From an uncultured Desulfobulbaceae bacterium (GTDB lineage Bacteria > Desulfobacterota > Desulfobulbia > Desulfobulbales > Desulfobulbaceae), in contig CALZIH010000199.1 in assembly GCA_945787305.1 (NCBI GenBank), positions 1-5,693 of the forward strand: DNA of 5,693 nt. Reading direction: 5' to 3'. A program made the position numbers and the translations under genes. Below are positions 1 to 5,693 of this stretch, piece after piece (within the stretch, counting starts at the first letter, position 1; each line of letters starts with the position of its first letter). The notes under the pieces were generated by a model. The model was not told the origin of the DNA. It did no database searches and saw nothing but the letters and a program-made list of their open reading frames with translations.

Positions 1-50
1 TTTTAAAATTTAAGATTAACAGATAAAATGTTCAGAGGGTACATCACTAT

Positions 51-201
51 TGGGCTACCTTGGAAAATTGTATTTTCGTCCCATCTCGGCGTTTTGCTCA
101 AGATTTTATCCTGGGAATATCCTGCCTGTGGTAAAATTATTCGCATGCCTCGGAGTCTTCGCTTACCTTCCAACGAAAATCCTAATTTTTCAAGGCACCC
201 A
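51..201. repeat. Imperfect palindromic intergenic element (REP/MITE-like)
   Basis: The outer arms 51-79 and 173-201 are inverted copies. TGGG (51-54) pairs with CCCA (198-201). CCTTG (58-62) pairs with CAAGG (191-195). AAAATT (64-69) pairs with AATTTT (184-189). ATTTTCGT (72-79) pairs with ACGAAAAT (173-180). That is 23 paired positions in arms of 29 bases, with only small mismatches and a 1-base length difference. A second inner pair, ATTTTA (103-108) with TAAAAT (132-137), continues the symmetry toward the centre. I see no transposase and no protein-coding potential; a 63-codon open frame crossing it looks accidental. It resembles non-autonomous miniature inverted-repeat elements or large REP-type palindromes of bacterial intergenic DNA. 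No clear target-site duplication is visible. It ends about 25 bp before the first receiver gene, so it may carry or affect that gene's promoter (inference). Confidence 0.6.
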
Positions 202-226
202 CTAATTTGTTTTGATTGAGTATACC

Positions 227-592
227 ATGGCTAGCATACTTGTTATTGAGGACGACCCAATGCTCAGGAGAATGATTCGCGCCCAGGCAGAGCGCGAAGG
301 TCATCAGGTGTTTGAGGGGTCCAACGGTGCTCTGGGCGTCAAAGTTTTTGAGGAGCGGCCTATTGATCTTGTGATTACCGACATTTTCATGCCTGTACAG
401 GAAGGGATCGAAACCATTATTGAGCTGCGCCGCAAATCACAGGACGTCAAGATTATCGCCATCTCAGGGGGCGGAAGACTCCAATCGGTGGATTATCTTG
501 AACTTGCAGGAAAAGTAGGCGCAGATCGTATTTTGAAGAAACCCATCAGTCGTGAGACCTTGCAGCAGACTATCAACGAATTACTCCAGTGA
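227..592 (+). CDS. Single-domain response regulator (CheY-like receiver)
   Basis: A 121-residue cytoplasmic protein consisting only of a receiver (REC) domain, the phospho-accepting module of two-component signalling. The acidic pocket E8-D9-D10 follows the first beta strand (ILVIEDD). The phospho-acceptor is D52 in the TDIFMP motif, the switch Ser is S80 (AISGGG), and the conserved Lys-Pro pair is K105-P106. All catalytic positions are therefore intact. There is no output domain, so it probably signals by protein contact, in a phosphorelay, or by acting on a kinase or motor (inference). The ATG at 227 is preferred because it places the first strand at residues 4-7, as usual. An in-frame TTG at 212 would add five residues (MIEYT) and has no better ribosome site; a weak GAG lies 6 bases before the ATG. 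No kinase gene is adjacent. The family is certain; the partner is unknown. Confidence 0.93.
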   Translation: MASILVIEDDPMLRRMIRAQAEREGHQVFEGSNGALGVKVFEERPIDLVITDIFMPVQEGIETIIELRRKSQDVKIIAISGGGRLQSVDYLELAGKVGADRILKKPISRETLQQTINELLQ

Positions 593-950
593 GACTTCTC
601 TCAACATTCTTAATATCCCATATCAGGGCGGCGTACTCAGATGGCCTTCTCGCCTGCTGAATCACAGTAGAGCCTAAAACGCAAGAGTTGCCCGTGTTTG
701 CTTGAATATTCCTTGATCTCCAATTCGCTCTTATGTAACGTATATTATATTACTTAAAATTTAGATATATTTGGTAATGGTAGTTGTGATATGTTTGGCG
801 GCCTGTTGACGTAATGTAATTGAGTCAGGACCTCGCTGAAGGCGGCGAAATGCAACAAGCGGATCCTGTTTTACCTGGATCACTCAGGTCTTTCGCCACC
901 CGGCATCTCTGTTTGAAAATGATCACATTTCACCGATAGGAGGCATCATT
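593..950. other. Non-coding interval with AT-rich patch and an inverted repeat
   Basis: 358 bases between the two receiver genes with no convincing gene. An AT-rich stretch lies at about 731-775 and could host a promoter, but I could not match a -35/-10 pair well enough to call one. At 841-850 and 891-900 there is a 10-base inverted repeat (GGCGGCGAAA against TTTCGCCACC, 9 of 10 paired). Two shorter pairings are nested inside: ACCTG 873-877 with CAGGT 885-889, and alternatively GATCC 862-866 with GGATC 877-881. A 29-codon open frame, 850-939, starts in the left arm with a GAAGG at 838-842. No T-run follows any hairpin, so there is no clear terminator for the upstream gene. Confidence 0.5.
938..943 (+). 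promoter_or_regulatory. Ribosome binding site fixing a GTG start
   Basis: A perfect AGGAGG lies 7 bases before the GTG at 951. It supports this non-ATG start for the second receiver gene. The next in-frame Met is at residue 31, inside the domain, and would remove the acidic pocket. Confidence 0.85.
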
Positions 951-1379
951 GTGCCTAGTGAAAAGATATCCATTGTCGTGGTTGACGATCATCCTGTTAT
1001 ATTGCATGGAGTTAAATCCATTCTTGAGAGATGCGGAGACATGAAAGTCATTGGCGAGGCCGATGACGGCAGGGCAGGACTTGATATGATTGCTTCAATG
1101 CAACCTGATGTAGCGATTCTTGACGTTGCTTTGGGTGAACTCAGCGGCATTGATCTCATTCCGCAGGTTAACCGTAAAACGGTTCTGGTTATTTATTCTG
1201 CTCATGATAACATGGATTATATCCAGCAGGCTTTTCAAAGCGGTGCCAAGGGGTATGTCCTGAAAGTTGATCCCATGCAAGAACTTGCCGCCGCAATTCG
1301 CGAGGTGCATGCAGGAAGAATTTATCTCAGTAGTTCCATTGCACCGGGAGATTTTGATAAGCTGTTGAAGAACCAATGA
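951..1379 (+). CDS. NarL/FixJ-type receiver protein lacking the DNA-binding domain
   Basis: A 142-residue cytoplasmic receiver protein. It follows the NarL/FixJ pattern: VVVDDHP at residues 9-15 with acidic pocket D12-D13, phospho-acceptor D58 (AILDVALGELSGID), switch Ser S83 (IYSAHD), and conserved K105 in GYVLK. The tail AAIREVHAGRIYLSS (residues 113-128) is the usual link to a LuxR-type helix-turn-helix, but the protein stops 14 residues later. The roughly 60-residue HTH is missing, and none of the three downstream frames (1380-1440) shows an HTH-like sequence, so a simple recent frameshift is unlikely. It probably works by protein interaction, not by binding DNA (inference). The usual Pro after the phospho-site strand (LDxxLP) is absent. 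Translation starts at GTG after a strong ribosome site. It is convergent with the sugar dehydrogenase gene, and no partner kinase is present. Confidence 0.93.
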   Translation: MPSEKISIVVVDDHPVILHGVKSILERCGDMKVIGEADDGRAGLDMIASMQPDVAILDVALGELSGIDLIPQVNRKTVLVIYSAHDNMDYIQQAFQSGAKGYVLKVDPMQELAAAIREVHAGRIYLSSSIAPGDFDKLLKNQ

Positions 1380-1507
1380 TCCCCGAAGTATCTTTTTTGT
1401 CCATCCATATACATCGCCCCACTCTCGCCATGAAAGGTGAATGATCAAAAGTCGGCCATTATCGCACGGATGAGCTCATTGGGCCTTTTTGTTGTAAAGT
1501 CCTTTTC

Positions 1508-2659
1508 TCAGTTCTCTGTTTTCCCCAACGGAGTGAGTCGGAGCAGGCGTCCACCTTGTCTATCCTCCAGGACCCATATCGCCCCGTCCGGCCCTTGCTC
1601 AACCTCTCGTATCCGTTTGCCCATTGCAAAACGTTCGACCTCCTCAGCCTGGTCACCTGTAACCCTGATTCGCACCAATGACTTTGATTTGAGTCCTCCA
1701 AGAAAGATATTACCCTGCCAGTTTGGAAAGAGAGTGCCGCTATAGATGATCATTCCTGAAGGTGCTACAGTCGGAACCCAATATAGCTCGGGTGTATTGA
1801 ATTCAGGGCGGGTATCATGGTCGGGAATGGGAACGCCGGAATACTGGTCTCCCCAGGATACAATGGGCCAGCCGTAATTATCTCCACCAAGGGTCAGGTT
1901 GAGTTCATCACCGTGCCGGGGGCCCATTTCGTGGGTCCACAATCGTCCCCGGCTGTCAAAGGCAATGCCCAGCATGTTGCGATGCCCGAGTGACCAGAAG
2001 GTTTTTGCTAGCTCTCCCTTGTCCTGAAACGGATTGTCAGCAGGGACTGTACCATCATCTTTTAGCCTGATGACTTTACCAAGGTTTTGGGTCCAGCTCT
2101 GGGCAGGTTCCTGTTTCTGTCGTTCGCCGGAAGTAATAAATAGGTACCCATCCGGGCTGAATGCCAATCGGTGCGAATAATGGCCGTTACCTGATACCTT
2201 TGGTTGTTGTCGCCAGATGATTGTAAGGTTTTCCAGTTTCGGGCTACCAGATCCGGGATTAAATAGGGCGCGAGCAACAACTGCTCCTCTCCTTCCAATC
2301 CAATCCTGCTCGGCGTAGGACAAGTAGACCCAGCGATTGTTCTTGAACTCCGGGTGGAGAATTATATCACCCAGGCCGCCCTGGCCGCCATATGCAACTT
2401 TGGGCACGCCTCTGACAGGCAATCTGGAACCGTCTTGCAAGCGGACCAGGAGTAACGTACCAGTTTTTTCAGTAACCAGGAGATCCTCGTTCGGCAGAAA
2501 GGTCATGGCCCAGGGTTCATTAAATGCTCCAAAACTCTCGGCCATAAGCCTTGATCCACTATTACCGACGATTGTATCGCCAGCTGCTTTTGCATGAGAG
2601 CCGGAAATATGTAGGAACAGCATAAGGGCCAGATACATCGTTATGTGTCTAGGCTGCAT
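1508..2659 (-). CDS. Exported PQQ-dependent aldose sugar dehydrogenase (Asd/YliI type)
   Basis: A 383-residue protein of the glucose/sorbosone dehydrogenase family (six-bladed beta-propeller). Members oxidise aldose sugars with the cofactor pyrroloquinoline quinone and calcium, passing electrons to a periplasmic or artificial acceptor. A signal peptide covers about residues 1-25, with hydrophobic core MYLALMLFLHISG and Ala-X-Ala-like sites at SHA or AKA, so the protein should be periplasmic. Family motifs occur in order: NEPWAMTFLP (47-56), GGQGGLGDIILHPEF (91-105), GHYSHRLAFSPDG (159-171), LGHRN (224-228), EMGPRHGDELN (244-254), GGDNYGWP (258-265), APSGMIIYSG (299-308) and GPDGAIWVLED (356-366). 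H160 likely matches the catalytic base and R227 a PQQ-contacting Arg of related enzymes; this comes from recalled alignment. Length matches E. coli YliI (about 370). GGAG lies 6 bases before the ATG. The gene appears monocistronic, and no PQQ synthesis genes are in view. The exact sugar is unknown. Confidence 0.92.
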   Translation of the reverse strand: MQPRHITMYLALMLFLHISGSHAKAAGDTIVGNSGSRLMAESFGAFNEPWAMTFLPNEDLLVTEKTGTLLLVRLQDGSRLPVRGVPKVAYGGQGGLGDIILHPEFKNNRWVYLSYAEQDWIGRRGAVVARALFNPGSGSPKLENLTIIWRQQPKVSGNGHYSHRLAFSPDGYLFITSGERQKQEPAQSWTQNLGKVIRLKDDGTVPADNPFQDKGELAKTFWSLGHRNMLGIAFDSRGRLWTHEMGPRHGDELNLTLGGDNYGWPIVSWGDQYSGVPIPDHDTRPEFNTPELYWVPTVAPSGMIIYSGTLFPNWQGNIFLGGLKSKSLVRIRVTGDQAEEVERFAMGKRIREVEQGPDGAIWVLEDRQGGRLLRLTPLGKTEN

Positions 2660-2848
2660 AATTTACTCCATTCCGTTAATCTGAGGTAGCTGCAGTAAAC
2701 AGGCTGATTTTTTTGCTGCCTAACCCAGTTTTCTGTTCCATTTCTGCCCAAAACCCTTTATCAAGAAAGTCCACTCAGGTACCACTTGCTGCGGTGTGAA
2801 GAACTACATCCGTCCAGGACCGCGGAGTTGGTTGCTACGGCTTAACCC

Positions 2849-2894
2849 AAAAAAAACATAAGTGGTTCCCACGACACAGGCTGGATGGGAAACT
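2849..2894 (-). terminator. Likely intrinsic terminator of the SDR-DUF2867 operon
   Basis: Read on the minus strand, AGTTTCCCA (2894-2886) pairs with TGGGAACCACT (2871-2861). This gives nine base pairs with a two-base CC bulge and a 14-base loop. Four bases (TATG) and a run of eight T (2856-2849) follow. It begins about 60 bases after the stop of the SDR gene, where a terminator for the two-gene minus-strand operon is expected. The bulge and moderate G+C make it an average-strength candidate. Confidence 0.55.
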
Positions 2895-2953
2895 AAGGCT
2901 GCATCTTTTCCGGGTAGAAAACAAAACGCTCAGGTTCAATATCTCCAGCTTCT

Positions 2954-4426
2954 TTAGGCTTGTTCATTCTGCCCCGCTTCATACTTCTTTGCCTGTTCCA
3001 CTATTTTTTCTGCCAGATTAACAAAGATTACATTATGAATCGGCAGGGTACTGTACCAATACATTCTGCCCAAAAGACCGTGGGGATAGAAGTGAGCGGT
3101 CTGGGTTAAGACGTTACTTTGGATGTCAAACTCCAACCATGCTTTACCCGGTACTTTCATCTGTGCCACTAATAATAAGCGTTTGTTTTTTTTGATATCC
3201 ATTACTTTCCAAAAGTCCAGAGCATCGCCGACGCGAAGGTTGAGGTTTTCCCTTCTGCCCCGGTTCAGACCATAACCGCCTATTAATTTGTCTATCAGAC
3301 CTCGCAGTTTCCAGAGAATATCATAGGTGTACCATCCGGTCTGCCCGCCAAGGGTGCAGGCTGATTGAAAAACAGCAGCCGCACTGAGCCCATTCAGGTC
3401 AATGGTTCGAATATCTCTGAGTATGGCCCGGTGTATATCGTCTTGTCCTTTGATGTCGCAAGCGCTGCTGCCACTTGAATCACACCAGCGGCTCAGTACC
3501 TGGTCGTGTTCTATTTCTTTGAGTGCACGGCCTACGGCTTGTTCATAAGGTTCCGGTTGTATGTCGGGAAAATAGAGCTGGGCGTTTTGATTGAGTACAA
3601 GCGTTTCCGACTTCATCCCTTCAACCAGGGCTTGCGCCAGTTTAAATGGAATTGGAGTTATAAGAATAAGCCAATAAGAAGAGAGTTTAGGCGAAAGGAC
3701 CGGGACCGGAATGATGTGTCGTTTGAGGCCCATGACCTCGGCTGCTGCAAGCAGCATCTCCCTGAAACTCATGGCGGCCGAGCCTATGTCAACCAAGAGG
3801 TTTTTACTCGTTTCTTCCAGGGTTATTGATTTTTCCAGGTAATTGACAACGTCCTCAACCCCTATTGGTTGGCTCTTGGTATTAACCCAGCGGGGAGTGA
3901 TCATGGACGGTAATTTTTGTACTAAGTTATTTATAATTTCAAAGCTCGCGCTGCCTGCGCCGATAATTGCCCCTGCCCTAAACCAGATGGTTTGGATTTT
4001 TTCGGGATATTGCGAAAGAATCTCACCGGTTTCCATTCTGCTGAGAAGATGGGTGCTCGCTGTTTCCTTGACCCCGAGACCACCAAGATAGATGATACGC
4101 TTGACCTTGGCCTCAATACAGGCATCGCGAAAATTCTCTGCACTCTTCCGGTCCAGATCTTCGAAGTTTTCTTCCGATCCCATTGAATGAATCAGGTAAA
4201 AGGCGGTATCTACTCCCTCCAGTGCTTTGGCCAGCACTTCAACGTTAAAGGTGTCACCCTCAAACACCTCCACCTTGTCCAGTACCTCGGGGCGAACCTT
4301 GTTTCTATTTCTAACCAGCAAACGCAGGCGTAAGTCTTTTCGACCCAAGAGACGATCCTTGAGTCTTCTACCAATATAGCCGGTTGCTCCTGTAAGGAGT
4401 ATATTGTGCAAGTTTTTATCAGGCAT
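2954..4426 (-). CDS. Atypical NAD(P)-binding SDR with C-terminal DUF2867
   Basis: A 490-residue, probably cytoplasmic or membrane-associated protein. Residues 8-235 form a Rossmann NAD(P)-binding domain of the atypical (NmrA-like) short-chain dehydrogenase group. The dinucleotide motif is TGATGYIG (12-19), followed by LLVRN (36-40), the FYLIHSM segment (76-82), FRAGAIIGAGSASFE (149-163) and TPRWVNTKSQPIGVEDV (177-193). The usual catalytic Tyr-X3-Lys is not apparent, as in many atypical members. Residues about 335-475 are DUF2867, seen in LGGQTGWYTYDILWKLRG (359-376), GGYGLNRGRR (383-392), LRVGDALDFW (397-406) and MKVPGKAWLEF (423-433). A hydrophobic stretch, YWLILITPIPF (251-261), lies between the domains. 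The reaction and substrate are unknown. The start overlaps the stop of the upstream DUF523-DUF1722 gene by 8 bases and has no clear ribosome site of its own, suggesting translational coupling. Family assignment is firm; function is not. Confidence 0.92.
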   Translation of the reverse strand: MPDKNLHNILLTGATGYIGRRLKDRLLGRKDLRLRLLVRNRNKVRPEVLDKVEVFEGDTFNVEVLAKALEGVDTAFYLIHSMGSEENFEDLDRKSAENFRDACIEAKVKRIIYLGGLGVKETASTHLLSRMETGEILSQYPEKIQTIWFRAGAIIGAGSASFEIINNLVQKLPSMITPRWVNTKSQPIGVEDVVNYLEKSITLEETSKNLLVDIGSAAMSFREMLLAAAEVMGLKRHIIPVPVLSPKLSSYWLILITPIPFKLAQALVEGMKSETLVLNQNAQLYFPDIQPEPYEQAVGRALKEIEHDQVLSRWCDSSGSSACDIKGQDDIHRAILRDIRTIDLNGLSAAAVFQSACTLGGQTGWYTYDILWKLRGLIDKLIGGYGLNRGRRENLNLRVGDALDFWKVMDIKKNKRLLLVAQMKVPGKAWLEFDIQSNVLTQTAHFYPHGLLGRMYWYSTLPIHNVIFVNLAEKIVEQAKKYEAGQNEQA

Positions 4427-5387
4427 GGTTGCGAAGTTTCAATTCAATGGGGTGGGGGTGAAGATACATTTGCGCTGCCAGGTATTCCTGACCGTATTTT
4501 CGTACATAGTGATTAAACAGGGTAATTGGCACAATGAGTGGAATCAGTGCTTTGCCGTATTGTTCTATCACTTCCAGCATCTCCTTTTTTTCGTCTGCCG
4601 ACAGGACCTTTTTAAAATAGCCGAGCATGTGGTGGAGAACGTTAACATGTTTTTTTATAGTGCATTTTCGTCGAAGAGCCTCGGTGAGAATTTGCAGGTA
4701 TTCCAAAAAGAGTTCTTCTACGGGTTTTTCTTTTCCATGGGCGACAAGAGGGCCGAGACGGCGATAGTGTTCGACACTGTGAGCCATGATAAGTAGTTTA
4801 TGCTGGCTATGGAAGGCAACCAGGCCGCCTAGGGTTTTGTTGTTGTCTATGAGGTCACGCCATCGTTTGTACACAAAAATTCGTTCGATATAATTTTCCC
4901 GCAGCGGGATGTCATGTAGTCTGCCGTCTTCCTCGACCGGCAGTAAAGGGAAATGTTCCATAAACGCCCGCGCAAACATTCCCACGCCTTTGTTGGAGGG
5001 AATATTCCCTTCCCCATACACCTTCACTCGTTCCATGCCGCTGCTGGGCGACTTGCTTTTGAAAATGAAGCCATGCAGATCATCTGACTCAAGTTGTTTG
5101 ACTCTCTCGGCAGCCCAATTCTGCATCTTTTCCGTATGATCGATTTTGGTTCTAATGGTAAGGAGGCGAGGTTTTTCGGGCTCACCGACCAGGCGCATGG
5201 CCTCGCGCGGTACCGGTAGACCGCATTCGACCTCGGGGCAGACAGGGACGAATTCAAAGAATTGGCCAAGAGTGCCGGTAATATACCGGTCATGCTGGTG
5301 ACCGCCGTCATAACGCACCTGATTCCCAAGGAGGCAAGAACTGACACCTATTTTGATAGGGTCGTACTGCGATTCTTTTTTTCTCAT
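4419..5387 (-). CDS. DUF523-DUF1722 (YbgA-type) protein, TudS-like N-terminal domain
   Basis: A 322-residue cytoplasmic two-domain protein. Residues about 11-160 are DUF523, the family of the thiouracil desulfurase TudS, which holds an iron-sulfur cluster. Its marks here are GVSSCLLGNQVRYDGGH (14-30, C18), VPVCPEVECGLPVPRE (47-62, C50 and C55) and FKSKSPSSGMERVKVY (109-124). The last motif is often SPSCG in the family; here it has Ser (S116). Residues about 165-315 are DUF1722, as in E. coli YbgA: ERIFVYKRWRDL (168-179), LVAFHSQHKLLIMAHS (189-204), NVLHHMLGYFKK (249-260) and YLHPHPIELKLRNH (308-321). The fused architecture is common, and the length is normal. AGAGGA (5403-5398) lies 10 bases before the ATG. 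It is the first gene of a two-gene operon with the SDR-DUF2867 gene. In E. coli ybgA lies next to the photolyase gene phr, so a repair or stress role is possible. The substrate is unknown. Confidence 0.93.
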   Translation of the reverse strand: MRKKESQYDPIKIGVSSCLLGNQVRYDGGHQHDRYITGTLGQFFEFVPVCPEVECGLPVPREAMRLVGEPEKPRLLTIRTKIDHTEKMQNWAAERVKQLESDDLHGFIFKSKSPSSGMERVKVYGEGNIPSNKGVGMFARAFMEHFPLLPVEEDGRLHDIPLRENYIERIFVYKRWRDLIDNNKTLGGLVAFHSQHKLLIMAHSVEHYRRLGPLVAHGKEKPVEELFLEYLQILTEALRRKCTIKKHVNVLHHMLGYFKKVLSADEKKEMLEVIEQYGKALIPLIVPITLFNHYVRKYGQEYLAAQMYLHPHPIELKLRNHA

Positions 5388-5693
5388 GATGGCATATCCT
5401 CTTGTCCTGGTACAATAGCCATATGGTGGTGGGCTATAGACTTTACCTGTTGATGCGTGTTGGATATTATATATGATGCATTGAGATTTCTTATTGGTGA
5501 GCAGTATAAGTAAAAGGAAAATAAGTTACAAACTATTACAGCTTTTTTTGTCTAAGCGCCCTTCGTTGTCTAGCGTTAACGAACCAGCAAGTTTCAGGTC
5601 GTCCACTGTCAACTTACTGGCATTACCTGATATGATGGTAACGTGTGAATTGTGATGGAATCGTAAAAAGTCAAAAACGCAAATTGCACAGTA
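5388..5693. other. Non-coding upstream region of the DUF523-DUF1722 operon
   Basis: 306 bases with no gene I can support. Read toward the operon (minus strand), it holds several signals. A hairpin pairs CCAGTAAG (5620-5613) with CTTGCTGG (5591-5584), complete with one G-T pair. TTCGTT and AACGAA (5583-5578 and 5567-5562) form a second hairpin. CGCTAGACAA and CGCTTAGACAA (5575-5566, 5558-5548) form a near-perfect direct repeat. A TATAAT box lies at 5471-5466, but no good -35 sits 16-18 bases before it. Close to the start codon are a small hairpin (ATAGCC 5415-5420 with GGCTAT 5432-5437) and TTGT-N6-ACAA at 5402-5415, which touches the ribosome site. A promoter probably lies here; its exact place is uncertain. 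Confidence 0.45.

Noticed and set aside
28..219. 63-codon open frame on the plus strand at the left edge
   Set aside because: It runs through both arms of the palindromic element, has no good ribosome site and shows no recognisable protein pattern.
641..670. Nine-codon frame beginning ATGGCC after the first receiver gene
   Set aside because: It is very short, has no ribosome site and lies inside a weak hairpin region.
713..746. Sigma-70 promoter from TTGATC and TATATT
   Set aside because: The spacing is 22 bases, too long for a working pair.
1095..1448. 117-codon minus-strand frame opposite the second receiver gene
   Set aside because: It is a shadow of a clearly conserved receiver domain and has no family features.
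1454..1490. Possible terminator between the convergent genes (GGCC pairs, palindrome ATGAGCTCAT, T-run at 1486-1490)
   Set aside because: Only four base pairs close the outer stem, and the inner palindrome leaves a weak three-pair stem, so I cannot support it in either direction.
5548..5583. Integron-like attC or recombination site, because of GTCTAAGCG and GCGTTAAC
   Set aside because: The core does not fit the attC end consensus (GTTRRRY), and no cassette gene or integrase is present.

Overview
The window carries five protein genes. Two lie on the plus strand in the left quarter and three on the minus strand across the rest. It reads as ordinary chromosomal DNA of a free-living Gram-negative bacterium of middling G+C. 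The mix of stand-alone receiver proteins, an exported PQQ-type sugar dehydrogenase and a palindromic intergenic element suggests Desulfobacterota (Desulfobulbales or Desulfobacterales-like). That placement rests on impression only and is held weakly. There is no rRNA, tRNA, CRISPR array, transposase or phage gene.

Left part (1-1379): an imperfect palindromic element of about 150 bp (51-201) sits directly upstream of a single-domain CheY-like receiver gene (227-592). A 358-bp non-coding stretch follows, with an AT-rich patch and an inverted repeat (841-900). Then comes a second single-domain receiver gene (951-1379). It is NarL/FixJ-like but has no DNA-binding domain. No histidine kinase or output gene is present, so both regulators are orphans within this window.

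Middle (1508-2659, minus): an exported PQQ-dependent aldose sugar dehydrogenase of the Asd/YliI type, convergent with the second receiver gene. Upstream of it, at 2849-2894, is a likely intrinsic terminator that closes the next minus-strand operon.

Right part (2954-5387, minus): a two-gene operon. The first gene encodes a DUF523-DUF1722 (YbgA-type) protein, with DUF523 related to the iron-sulfur thiouracil desulfurase TudS. Its stop overlaps the start of an atypical NAD(P)-binding SDR with a C-terminal DUF2867 domain (overlap ATGCCTGA, 4419-4426). From general knowledge, ybgA-type genes and DUF2867 SDRs recur near photolyase genes and in light or oxidative-stress gene sets. A stress or repair role for the pair is therefore plausible but not shown here. 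The last 306 bp (5388-5693) are a non-coding leader/promoter region with several short repeats and hairpins.

I found no clearly new multi-gene system. The points most worth a second look are the palindromic element, the coupled DUF523-DUF1722/SDR-DUF2867 pair with a Ser in place of an expected Cys, the start-site hairpin at 841-900, and the repeat-rich leader at the right end.
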